From Pseudomonas sp. FeN3W (GTDB lineage Bacteria; Pseudomonadota; Gammaproteobacteria; Pseudomonadales; Pseudomonadaceae), in contig CP136010.1 in the NCBI GenBank assembly GCA_030263805.2, positions 2,247,001-2,311,000 of the forward strand: 64,000 bases of DNA, given 5' to 3'. Below, one piece after another: positions 55,468 to 63,341 of this stretch; within the stretch, counting starts at the first letter, position 1, and every line of letters starts with the position of its first letter. A model generated the notes under the pieces. It ran no database searches. It had not been told where the DNA came from and saw only the letters and a program-made list of their open reading frames with translations. Made by a program: the position numbers and the translations under genes.

Positions 55468-58290
55468 ATGACCCGCACCCAGCACATCCACCCGATTCTC
55501 GAAGAAGGCATCGACCGCAAGGTGCTGAGCACGCTGCGAGCACGCTTCCTCGCAGTCAACGCCGCGCGCCTGGAGCGGGCCCTGCAGGCCATGTCGACGC
55601 GCCAGCAGCAGGTGCTCAAGCTGTTACCGCTGCTGTTTCACGTCAACCATCCGATCCTTCCCGGCTATGTCTCGGCGACCACCCCTGCCGGACTCGCCCA
55701 CTTCGTGCCGGACGCCGAACAGCTCGCCGAGGCGCAGCGCCTGAGCCGCTCGTTCGCCTACAAGCCGGCGCGCGGAAAACTGCCGCAGCCGATACTCGGC
55801 CTGTTCCTCATGGGCAGCCTCGGCACCGTGGCGCAGGACGAACACAGCGATCTGGACGTGTGGGTCTGCCACGATCCCGCCCTGGACGCCGGCCAGATAG
55901 AGGAACTGCGCCGCAAGTGCGAACTGCTGCAAGCCTGGGCGGCGAGCCAGGGCAGCGAAGCGCACTTCTTTCTGGTCGATCCACAGCGCTTCACCCAGGG
56001 CCAGCGCGAAGCCAAGCTGACCTCCGATGACTGCGGTACCACCCAGCATTACCTGCTGCTCGACGAGTTCTACCGCACGGCGCTCTGGCTCGGCGGGCGC
56101 ACGCCGCTGTGGTGGCTGGTACCGGACTACGAGGAGCACCGCTACGACGAGTATGTGGCGACGCTGCTGGCCAAGCGTTTCGTGCGCGCCGACGAAGTGC
56201 TCGACCTCGGCCACCTCGGCCAGGTGCCGCCCGGCGAGTTCGTCGGTGCTGGACTCTGGCAGCTCTACAAGGCCATAGCCTCGCCCTACAAATCGCTGTT
56301 CAAGCTGCTGCTGGTGGAGGTCTACGCCAGTCAGTATCCGCAGCTGCGCTGCCTGGCGCTGGACTTCAAACAGGCCATCTATCACGGACGGATCGAACTG
56401 AACGAGCTCGATCCGTATATCGCCGCCTACCTTGCCATCGAGCGCTACCTCGATGCGCGCGGCGACCACGAGCGCCTGGAGCTGGCGCGGCGCTGCCTGT
56501 ACCTGAAGATCAATCGCCCGCTGAGCCGGCCGCCGGTGAACCGCAACAAGAGCTGGCAGCGCAGCCTGCTCGAGCGGCTGACCCATGACTGGCACTGGGA
56601 CGAGCGACAGTTCGCACTGCTCGACAATCGTGCCCACTGGAAAGTACGCCAGGTCAGCCAGGAACGTCGCGTGCTGGTCAACGAACTGACCTACGGCTAC
56701 CGCTTTCTCAGCGACTTCACCCGACGATTGCAAGCCAGCAGCCCGCTCACCAGTCGCGACCTCGGCGTGCTGGGCCGTCGCCTGTACGCCGCGATCGAAC
56801 GCAAGGCCGGCAAGGTGGAGGTGGTCAATCTCGGCATCTCGCCGGACATGGCCGAACACAGCCTGACCCTGGTACATGATTACGACGCAGCGGGCGACGT
56901 GCGCTGGTCGCTCTATCAAGGCCAGCTCACCGCGCCGGAACTGAGCAATTTCGCCCCATTGAAGCGCTCCCGCGAGCTGGTCGCACTGCTGGCCTGGTGT
57001 CACCGCAACGGCGTGGTGGATGTCAGCACCCATCTGTCCCTATTCCCTGGCGACAGCGGCCTGAGCGAAGCGGAACTGTTCGCCCTGTTCAACGACCTGC
57101 GCCGCGCACTGCCGATGCCCCTGTGCCCGGTGGGCGAAGAGGCGCTGCTGGCCGCGAGCAAACCCAGCCGGGTGCTGCTGCTGATCAACATCGGCCTGGA
57201 CCCCACCCTGCAAGCCCCGGCCGTAGCGGCCATCGGCGAGCAATCGATGCTGAACGCGGTACCGGAAAACCTGGTGTTGAGCGTGGATCAGGTCACGCTC
57301 AACAGCTGGAACGAGATGCTGGTGACGCGCTACGAAGGGCCTAAGGCGCTGCCTCTGTGCCTGCGCGATTATCTGGATGGCCTCGGACAGACCATGCAGG
57401 TACCGCAGCTGCAGGTCTTCTGCTTCGCCCGCAATCGCGGGCAGGCCATCGCGCGGCGGGTCGAGCAGATATTCGAGGATGCCCAGCAAAGCCTCGCCAG
57501 CGCCGCTCACGGACGCTACCTGCTGCAGGTTCGCCAGCACTTCCACATGCTGCAGCGCGACGCAAACGCCCTGCACCTCACCAGCCTGAGCGATCGCGCC
57601 GCACTGCTCGAACACCTCGGCGAGGCTCACCATGCCTACAGCCCGCTGCAGCTCGAGCGTGCCGCCTTAGACGGTGACGATCTGGCGCTGATCCTTGCGC
57701 AAGGTCGCCCGGGATGCCTGCAGGTGTTCTACCGCACGGCGGGGGAAATCGCCGAACTCAGCGTGCTCGATGAATGCAATGCGCTCTGGCGCCAGCAGCT
57801 GCCCTATCGCGACGAGCGCACCCTGTTGCGCCCGCTGATGCGCTTCCTCGAGTCGATGCTCTATCGGCGCAACGCTCAGCAGGCCGGCCAGAGCCAGCAG
57901 CTGGTCGACCCGGCGATCCTCTTCTACCGCATTCAACCTGGGCAAGGCGCGCGACCGGCGCGACTCGAACGAAGACCGGCGCCCCAGGGCGAGGTCAATG
58001 ATCCGTTCTACGACGTGCAGGCGATTGTCGAAGCGGGAGAGAACGGTCGTTCACAGGTCACCCTGTACTGCAACCATCAGGAGTTTTCCGGCCTGGAATA
58101 TGGCGCCGAGCTGTTCGCCGCCGTGACCCGCATGATCATTTCCCGGCGCCGCGACGGTGAACGCTACCCCTGCTATATCACCGACCTCGACCTCACCGGC
58201 CTGCACGGCGGCGGGCGCAGTCAGACGGTGCAGTACCTACGCTACAAGGCGCGGCTGGAGGCCGCGCTAAACGCCGCCATGGACAGCTGA
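55468..58290 (+). CDS. cyaA: Class I adenylate cyclase
   Basis: 940 aa. The N-terminal catalytic domain has the nucleotidyltransferase signature GSLGT...SDLDVWVC (about residues 115-135), then conserved WLVPDYEEHRYDEYV. The C-terminal half is regulatory. It makes cAMP for the CRP homologue Vfr. I start it at ATG 55468 (TRTQHIHPILEEG); earlier in-frame codons do not match the family. Length is similar to other Pseudomonas CyaA proteins. Confidence 0.95.
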   Translation: MTRTQHIHPILEEGIDRKVLSTLRARFLAVNAARLERALQAMSTRQQQVLKLLPLLFHVNHPILPGYVSATTPAGLAHFVPDAEQLAEAQRLSRSFAYKPARGKLPQPILGLFLMGSLGTVAQDEHSDLDVWVCHDPALDAGQIEELRRKCELLQAWAASQGSEAHFFLVDPQRFTQGQREAKLTSDDCGTTQHYLLLDEFYRTALWLGGRTPLWWLVPDYEEHRYDEYVATLLAKRFVRADEVLDLGHLGQVPPGEFVGAGLWQLYKAIASPYKSLFKLLLVEVYASQYPQLRCLALDFKQAIYHGRIELNELDPYIAAYLAIERYLDARGDHERLELARRCLYLKINRPLSRPPVNRNKSWQRSLLERLTHDWHWDERQFALLDNRAHWKVRQVSQERRVLVNELTYGYRFLSDFTRRLQASSPLTSRDLGVLGRRLYAAIERKAGKVEVVNLGISPDMAEHSLTLVHDYDAAGDVRWSLYQGQLTAPELSNFAPLKRSRELVALLAWCHRNGVVDVSTHLSLFPGDSGLSEAELFALFNDLRRALPMPLCPVGEEALLAASKPSRVLLLINIGLDPTLQAPAVAAIGEQSMLNAVPENLVLSVDQVTLNSWNEMLVTRYEGPKALPLCLRDYLDGLGQTMQVPQLQVFCFARNRGQAIARRVEQIFEDAQQSLASAAHGRYLLQVRQHFHMLQRDANALHLTSLSDRAALLEHLGEAHHAYSPLQLERAALDGDDLALILAQGRPGCLQVFYRTAGEIAELSVLDECNALWRQQLPYRDERTLLRPLMRFLESMLYRRNAQQAGQSQQLVDPAILFYRIQPGQGARPARLERRPAPQGEVNDPFYDVQAIVEAGENGRSQVTLYCNHQEFSGLEYGAELFAAVTRMIISRRRDGERYPCYITDLDLTGLHGGGRSQTVQYLRYKARLEAALNAAMDS

Positions 58291-58291
58291 A

Positions 58292-58336
58292 TGATAATGA
58301 CTCTTACTTGATGTCATTTTGACATCAAGCTAGGAT
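58292..58336 (+). promoter_or_regulatory. Fur-box-like site, palindrome and promoter upstream of sigma remnant
   Basis: TGATAAT-G-ACTCTTA (58292-58306) matches the 7-1-7 Fur consensus perfectly in its left half and 4 of 7 in the right. It is followed by a perfect 10-bp inverted repeat CTTGATGTCA (58307-58316) / TGACATCAAG (58320-58329). TTGATG (58308-58313), a 17-nt spacer and TAGGAT (58331-58336) form a good sigma70 promoter that the palindrome overlaps. The hairpin could also mark the end of cyaA transcripts. Confidence 0.55.
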
Positions 58337-58375
58337 GACCGGGCCATCCGCGCATTTCTTCGAGAGCGCAGCATC

Positions 58376-58856
58376 GTGAACGAGCAAGACAACAAAACCG
58401 ATCTGTTCGCGGCTGACCACAGCATCTTCGTCGGCTCATTGCCGGCGAAGCGAGCGCTGACAAGCCAAACCGCAAATGGATGGCCACAATGGTTCGCGCC
58501 GAGTCGCTCAGTCCCGCTTCAGGCTGGGCAAGGTCGTGAATTTCCTTCTACATATCCTGACCATGCCGACGCTTGCCAAAGCGGACGACCACGCGTCTCG
58601 CTTACAGGAGCATCGTTGCGAGCAGGGCTCTGCGCATCCGGATGAACTCACACTGATCGCCACCGCCCTGGCACAGCTGCCGGCGGACACCCGCACGGTC
58701 TTCGAACTGCATCGCCTGCGCGGCTACACGCTGGAGCAGATCGCCAGGGAGCTGGACATTACTGCCGGCATGGCCCACCAAGCGATACGTACTGCACTGA
58801 GTCGCTGCGCGGTCATGCTGGACGGACAGCCAAACGGAGCGACAAAGCTGCCGTAA
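58376..58856 (+). pseudogene. Decayed FecI-type ECF sigma factor
   Basis: The 3' part, in the frame that ends at 58856, codes for a clear sigma region 4: LPADTRTVFELHRLRGYTLEQIARELDITAGMAHQAI. Region 2, needed for -10 recognition and core binding, is missing. The likely original start (GTG 58376, NEQDNKTDLF) is in a different frame from region 4, so at least a frameshift and a large internal deletion have occurred. It is followed by a FecR fragment and preceded by an iron-type promoter. It cannot be a working sigma factor. Confidence 0.75.
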
Positions 58857-58898
58857 CAAGCCAAATCTGGGTTTATTCCAACCGTCGGTGAACTCGAA

Positions 58899-59165
58899 AT
58901 GAGTGAAATTCCCGCCCCTCAATGGAATTGCGCCATGGAATGGCTTATCTGGCTGCAGGCTTCGCCCGAGGACCAGGAATTGCGAGCTGCCTGCGAAGCC
59001 TGGCAACGGGCCTCGCCTGTCAATGCCAGCGCCTGGCAACGAGCGGAGCAGATATGGCGGCTGGCTGGGCAGCTTCCGCCAGCACCTCAACGACAGCGGC
59101 GACCTGGCAAAAACCCTGCCGCCTGGATCGTCAGGGCAATCTGCAGTCGCGCTCGGAAAGCCTGA
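58899..59165 (+). pseudogene. Truncated FecR-type anti-sigma factor
   Basis: 88 aa. It matches only the N-terminal DUF4880 part of FecR: AMEWLIWLQASPEDQELRAAC, WQRASPVNASAWQRAEQIWRLAGQLPP. The membrane helix and the periplasmic signalling domain (about 230 further residues in intact FecR) are missing, and the frame ends in basic sequence. No TonB receptor follows. Together with the sigma remnant it is a dead cell-surface signalling locus. The 81 nt to rnk hold nothing I can name. Confidence 0.75.
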
Positions 59166-59246
59166 TGCGCCCCCTTTTGCGGCAGGCGCCGCCCCCACTT
59201 CGATAGAAAGCCCAGCGGGACGCCGGCCCGATAGGCGGAGGCAGGC

Positions 59247-59651
59247 TTAGAAGGGGTCGCCTGCCGCTTCGGGCTGGTATTCGATCGCGAGCAGGGTGAG
59301 CTTGAGCACCTTGCCGCCCGGCGCTGGCCAGTCGATGTGCTGGCCGACGCTCATGCCCAGCAGCGCCGTACCGACCGGCGCCAGCACGGACACGGTGCCT
59401 TCCTTGCCGGCGTCGTGCGGATAGACCAGCGTCAGGTGGTAGTCCTTGCCCGTGCCTTCGTCGCGGCAGTGCACACGCGAATTCATGGTCACGACGCCCG
59501 CGGGCATCTCGCTGCGTTCCACGATCTGCGCCCGCGACAGTTCCTGCTCGAGCGCTTCGGCGGCCGGACCGTAGTCGTCCAGGCTGTCGAGCAGCCGCTC
59601 AAGGCGCTGCAGATCGAGTTGGGTAAGGATGATCGGCGGTGCACTGGTCAT
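59247..59651 (-). CDS. rnk: Nucleoside diphosphate kinase regulator Rnk
   Basis: 134 aa GreA/GreB-related protein that binds RNA polymerase. The N-terminal coiled coil is short (LERLLDSLDDYG), and the C-terminal GreA_GreB-type domain is clear (VSVLAPVGTALLGMSVGQHIDWPAPGG). The start is the ATG at 59649-59651; an in-frame TTG lies four codons upstream. It is preceded by the cyaY terminator, so it is transcribed on its own. Confidence 0.92.
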   Translation of the reverse strand: MTSAPPIILTQLDLQRLERLLDSLDDYGPAAEALEQELSRAQIVERSEMPAGVVTMNSRVHCRDEGTGKDYHLTLVYPHDAGKEGTVSVLAPVGTALLGMSVGQHIDWPAPGGKVLKLTLLAIEYQPEAAGDPF

Positions 59652-59695
59652 GGGTTCTGGCAAGCTCCTGCGAAAAAATAAAACACGAAAAAAGC

Positions 59696-59721
59696 AAAAC
59701 CCCGCCCGAAGGCGGGGTTTT
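59696..59721. terminator. Terminator downstream of cyaY
   Basis: 11-bp perfect stem AAAACCCCGCC / GGCGGGGTTTT with CGAA loop. On the minus strand the 3' side continues TTTTGCTTTTTT, so it ends cyaY transcription before rnk. Confidence 0.85.
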
Positions 59722-59810
59722 GTTGACCTGCGAAGACACTATCACAGCAGCCCGAATAAGCAAGGCCCCTGCCGGCAGCCCCCAGCTCGCGGGGCTGCAC
59801 GCAGATCGAG

Positions 59811-60143
59811 TCAGATGTCCTCGAACTCCAGCGCTTCGCCGCCCTGCTCCAGCGTCACCCGCGAGAGCAGCTCGCCGAGTCGCTCGCCGCTGGCATCGCA
59901 CAGCCACAGCTGGCTGCCTTCGTCGTAGTCGAAATGAAAGCCGCCGGAGCGCGCCGCGACCCACAGCTGGCGCAACGCCGGCTGCCGGCTGAGGATCAGC
60001 TGGCTGCCGTTATCGAAACGCACGGTCAGCACCCCACCGGAGTTCTCCAGGTCGACGTCCAGACTGGTGTCATCGAACACGTCCTCGACGCTCTCCTGCA
60101 CAGCATCGACCAGATCGTGATAACGGGCTTCGCTCAGGCTCAT
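59811..60143 (-). CDS. cyaY: Iron donor / frataxin-like protein CyaY
   Basis: 110 aa frataxin homologue that binds iron and modulates Fe-S cluster assembly on IscS. The acidic first helix EARYHDLVDAVQESVEDVFDD and the beta-sheet core (LTVRFDNGSQLILSRQPALRQLWVA) are typical. The start is the ATG at 60141-60143; the longer reading upstream is not family-like. It is divergent from lptM-lysA-dapF. Confidence 0.95.
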   Translation of the reverse strand: MSLSEARYHDLVDAVQESVEDVFDDTSLDVDLENSGGVLTVRFDNGSQLILSRQPALRQLWVAARSGGFHFDYDEGSQLWLCDASGERLGELLSRVTLEQGGEALEFEDI

Positions 60144-60292
60144 GCAACACTTCCTCGAATTGTTCTGCACGCGACGCGGGCCGCATGCGATGGCGGCGAG
60201 CTTAGCAGGGCGCAGCCGGATCAAGCGAGCCGCCCGCCAGCACGGCCGCCATGTGACGCGCTGCTCGCATAGGCAATCCGCCGGGTGCTGGG

Positions 60293-60298
60293 TATACT
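60293..60298 (+). promoter_or_regulatory. Likely -10 element of the lptM-lysA-dapF operon
   Basis: TATACT lies 34 nt before the lptM ATG, in the 189-nt cyaY-lptM divergent spacer. The -35 region is weak (TAGGCA at 60270-60275, 17-nt spacing). Confidence 0.4.
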
Positions 60299-60332
60299 CC
60301 GGCGATTAGATTTTTCAAGGATTCCAGCTCCC

Positions 60333-60473
60333 ATGAAGCGCCTTCTGCTTCCCTTCGTCGCCCTCGCCGTCTTCGCCGCCGCGCTCAGCGGTTGTGGCCA
60401 GAAAGGTCCGCTGTACCTGCCGGATGACGAGCAAACCGTCAAAGAACGTTCCAAAGACCGTTTCGAACTCTAA
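60333..60473 (+). CDS. lptM: LPS translocon maturation lipoprotein LptM (LppL/YifL)
   Basis: 46 aa small lipoprotein. A signal peptide (RLLLPFVALAVFAAALSGC) is followed by the lipobox Cys and the family motif GQKGPLYLP. In E. coli LptM assists oxidative maturation of the LptD-LptE translocon. Called LppL in Pseudomonas, next to lysA. The start is the ATG at 60333; a longer in-frame reading upstream contains the promoter. Confidence 0.93.
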   Translation: MKRLLLPFVALAVFAAALSGCGQKGPLYLPDDEQTVKERSKDRFEL

Positions 60474-60485
60474 AGGAGGCTGTTC

Positions 60486-61733
60486 ATGGAGGCCTTCTCG
60501 TACCGCGACGGTCAACTCTTCGCGGAAGGCGTGGCACTGCCCGCACTTGCGCAACGCTTCGGCACCCCGACCTATGTCTATTCCCGCGCGCACATCGAGG
60601 CCCAGTACCGGGCCTATGCCGATGCGCTGGATGGCATGCCGCATCTGGTCTGCTTCGCCGTCAAAGCCAATTCGAACCTTGGCGTGCTGAACGTGCTGGC
60701 GCGTCTCGGCGCCGGCTTCGACATCGTCTCGCGCGGTGAGCTGGAGCGCGTGCTGGCCGCCGGCGGCCAGCCGGACCGTATCGTCTTCTCCGGCGTCGGC
60801 AAGACTCGTGACGACATGCGCCGCGCGCTGGAAGTCGGCGTGCACTGCTTCAACGTCGAGTCCACCGACGAGCTGGAGCGCCTGCAGCAGGTCGCCGCCG
60901 AGCTCGGCAAAAAGGCACCGGTGTCGCTGCGGGTCAACCCGGACGTCGATGCCGGTACCCATCCGTATATTTCCACCGGTCTGAAAGAAAACAAGTTCGG
61001 CATCGATATCGACAACGCCGAGGCAGTCTACGCCCGTGCCGCCGAGCTGCCGAACCTGGAAGTGGTCGGCGTCGATTGCCACATCGGTTCGCAACTGACC
61101 AGCCTGCCGCCGTTCCTCGATGCGCTCGACCGCCTGCTGGCGCTGACCGATCGCCTCGCCGCACGCGGCATCCAGATTCGTCACCTCGACCTCGGTGGCG
61201 GCCTCGGTGTGCGTTATCGCGACGAGCAGCCGCCGCTGGCCGGCGACTACATCCAGGCCGTGCGCCAACGCATCGAAGGCCGCGGGCTGGCGCTGGTGTT
61301 CGAGCCAGGCCGCTCCATCGTCGCCAACGCCGGCGTGCTGCTGACCCGCGTCGAATACCTCAAGCACACCGCGCACAAGGATTTCGCCATCGTCGACGCA
61401 GCGATGAACGACCTGATCCGCCCGGCGCTGTACCAGGCCTGGATGAACGTCATCGCGGTGCAGCCGCACGAAGGCGATACGCGTCGCTACGACATCGTCG
61501 GACCGATCTGCGAGACCGGCGACTTCCTCGCCAAGGATCGTGAGCTGGCACTGGTCGAGGGCGACCTGCTGGCGGTGTGTTCGGCCGGCGCCTACGGCTT
61601 CGTCATGAGCTCCAACTACAACACCCGCGGCCGCGCCGCCGAGGTGCTGGTGGACGGCGAGCAGGCCTTCGAAGTGCGCCGCCGCGAGAGCGTTCAGGAG
61701 CTATACGCCGGCGAAAGCCTGCTGCCCACTTGA
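60486..61733 (+). CDS. lysA: Diaminopimelate decarboxylase
   Basis: 415 aa PLP enzyme, last step of lysine synthesis. The PLP lysine is in CFAVKANSNLGVL (about residue 61); HIGSQL, the glycine-rich LDLGGGLGVRY and EPGRSIVANAG bind the cofactor; and GPICETGDFLAKDR carries the substrate-site Cys. AAAGGAGG precedes the ATG at 60486. It lies 12 nt after lptM and 10 nt before dapF. Confidence 0.97.
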   Translation: MEAFSYRDGQLFAEGVALPALAQRFGTPTYVYSRAHIEAQYRAYADALDGMPHLVCFAVKANSNLGVLNVLARLGAGFDIVSRGELERVLAAGGQPDRIVFSGVGKTRDDMRRALEVGVHCFNVESTDELERLQQVAAELGKKAPVSLRVNPDVDAGTHPYISTGLKENKFGIDIDNAEAVYARAAELPNLEVVGVDCHIGSQLTSLPPFLDALDRLLALTDRLAARGIQIRHLDLGGGLGVRYRDEQPPLAGDYIQAVRQRIEGRGLALVFEPGRSIVANAGVLLTRVEYLKHTAHKDFAIVDAAMNDLIRPALYQAWMNVIAVQPHEGDTRRYDIVGPICETGDFLAKDRELALVEGDLLAVCSAGAYGFVMSSNYNTRGRAAEVLVDGEQAFEVRRRESVQELYAGESLLPT

Positions 61734-61743
61734 GGCCAAGATC

Positions 61744-62574
61744 ATGCTTCTGCGCTTTACCAAGATGCACGGTCTGGGCAACGATTTCATGGTCATCGAC
61801 CTGGTCAGCCAGCACGCGCACATCCAGCCCAAGCACGCCAAGCAGTGGGGCGACCGCCACACCGGCGTCGGCTTCGATCAGCTGCTGATCGTCGAGCCGC
61901 CGCAGAACCCGGACGTGGATTTTCGCTACCGCATCTTCAATTCCGACGGCTCGGAAGTGGAGCAGTGCGGCAACGGCGCGCGCTGCTTCGCCCGCTTCGT
62001 GGTCGACAAGCGCCTGACCGTCAAACGCAAGATCAAGGTCGAAACCAAGGGCGGCATCATCGAGCTGGATATCCGACCCGACGGCCAGATCCGCGTCGAC
62101 ATGGGCCCGCCACGCCTGGCACCGGCAGATATCCCTTTCCAAGCCGAGCAGGAAGCGCTGAGCTATCCGCTCGAAGTCGATGACCAGCGCGTAGAGCTGG
62201 CCGCGGTGTCCATGGGCAACCCCCATGCAGTGCTGCGCGTCGACAACGTCGAGCAGGCGCCGGTGCATGAACTGGGGCCGAAGATCGAACACCATCCGCG
62301 CTTTCCGCAGAGGGTCAACGCCGGCTTCCTGCAGGTCGTCGACCGCCGCCATGCGCGGCTGCGCGTCTGGGAACGCGGCGCCGGCGAAACCCAGGCCTGC
62401 GGCACCGGCGCCTGCGCCGCGGCGGTCGCCGCCATCCGCCAGGGCTGGATGGATTCGCCGCTGCAGATCGAGCTGCCGGGTGGCCGTCTGTCCATCGAAT
62501 GGGCAGGTCCCGGGCAGCCGGTTATGATGACCGGCCCCGCCGTTCGTGTATTTGAAGGACAGGTTCGCCTATGA
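61744..62574 (+). CDS. dapF: Diaminopimelate epimerase
   Basis: 276 aa. It interconverts LL- and meso-diaminopimelate with two cysteines acting as acid and base: Cys75 in EQCGNGARC and Cys219 in TQACGTGACA. It feeds lysA and peptidoglycan synthesis. The start is the ATG at 61744; the stop overlaps the DUF484 start by 4 nt. Confidence 0.97.
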   Translation: MLLRFTKMHGLGNDFMVIDLVSQHAHIQPKHAKQWGDRHTGVGFDQLLIVEPPQNPDVDFRYRIFNSDGSEVEQCGNGARCFARFVVDKRLTVKRKIKVETKGGIIELDIRPDGQIRVDMGPPRLAPADIPFQAEQEALSYPLEVDDQRVELAAVSMGNPHAVLRVDNVEQAPVHELGPKIEHHPRFPQRVNAGFLQVVDRRHARLRVWERGAGETQACGTGACAAAVAAIRQGWMDSPLQIELPGGRLSIEWAGPGQPVMMTGPAVRVFEGQVRL

Positions 62575-63266
62575 CCGACCAGACTCAGGGCAGCACCCCG
62601 CTACCCGACGCCGAAGCCGTCGCCGCCTACCTGCGCGCCCACCCGGAATTCTTCGTCGATCACGACGAGCTGATCCCCGAGCTGCGCATTCCTCATCAGC
62701 CAGGCACCGCGGTGTCGCTGGTGGAGCGTCAGGTCAAGCTGCTGCGCGAGCGCAACATCGAGATGCGCCATCGGCTGTCGCAATTGATGGACGTGGCGCG
62801 CGACAACGACCGCCTGTTCGACAAGACCCGCCGCCTGGTGCTCGACCTGCTCGACGCCGGCAGCCTGGAAGAAGTGGTCAGCGCGGTGGAAGACAGCCTG
62901 CGCCACGAGTTCCAGGTGCCCTACGTCAGCCTCATCCTGTTCAGCGACGCGACACTGCCGGTGGGCCGCTGCGTCAGCACCGGCGAGGCGCAGCAGAGCA
63001 TCGGCGGCCTGCTCGACGGCGGCAAGACCATCTGCGGCGTGCTCCGCCCGCACGAGCTGAGTTTCCTGTTCGGCGCCGAAGACAGCGGCAGCGTGGGCTC
63101 TGCGGCGGTAGTCAGCCTGAACAATCAGCTGGGTGTGCTGGCGATCGGCAGCCCGGACCCACAGCACTACAAGAGCTCGCTGGGCACCCTCTTCCTCGGC
63201 TATATCGCCGAAGTGCTGACCCGCGTGTTGCCGCGCTTCGGCACGCCGCTGCGCTCGGTACGCTAG
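62571..63266 (+). CDS. DUF484 (GAF-like) family protein
   Basis: 231 aa. DUF484 protein with an N-terminal helical part (AVAAYLRAHPEFFVDHDELIPELRIPH) and a GAF-like domain (about 90-225). The conserved dapF-DUF484-xerC order suggests shared transcription, but its function is not established. The start overlaps dapF by 4 nt. Confidence 0.92.
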   Translation: MTDQTQGSTPLPDAEAVAAYLRAHPEFFVDHDELIPELRIPHQPGTAVSLVERQVKLLRERNIEMRHRLSQLMDVARDNDRLFDKTRRLVLDLLDAGSLEEVVSAVEDSLRHEFQVPYVSLILFSDATLPVGRCVSTGEAQQSIGGLLDGGKTICGVLRPHELSFLFGAEDSGSVGSAAVVSLNNQLGVLAIGSPDPQHYKSSLGTLFLGYIAEVLTRVLPRFGTPLRSVR

Positions 63267-63307
63267 AAGCAGCTGCAAGAACGAACAGCGCGGGGCCAAA
63301 CGCTTTT

Positions 63308-63341
63308 ACTTGGAGCTTGTAGCTTGAAGCTTGCCGCTGCT
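63308..63341. repeat. AGCTTG-type repeat at the xerC start
   Basis: Sequence with overlapping AGCTTG(TA/AA) units ending in AGCTTGCCGCTGCT, identical in its last 14 nt to the element upstream of argS (about 15196-15209). It fills the DUF484-xerC gap and reaches into the first codons of xerC. Confidence 0.65.
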
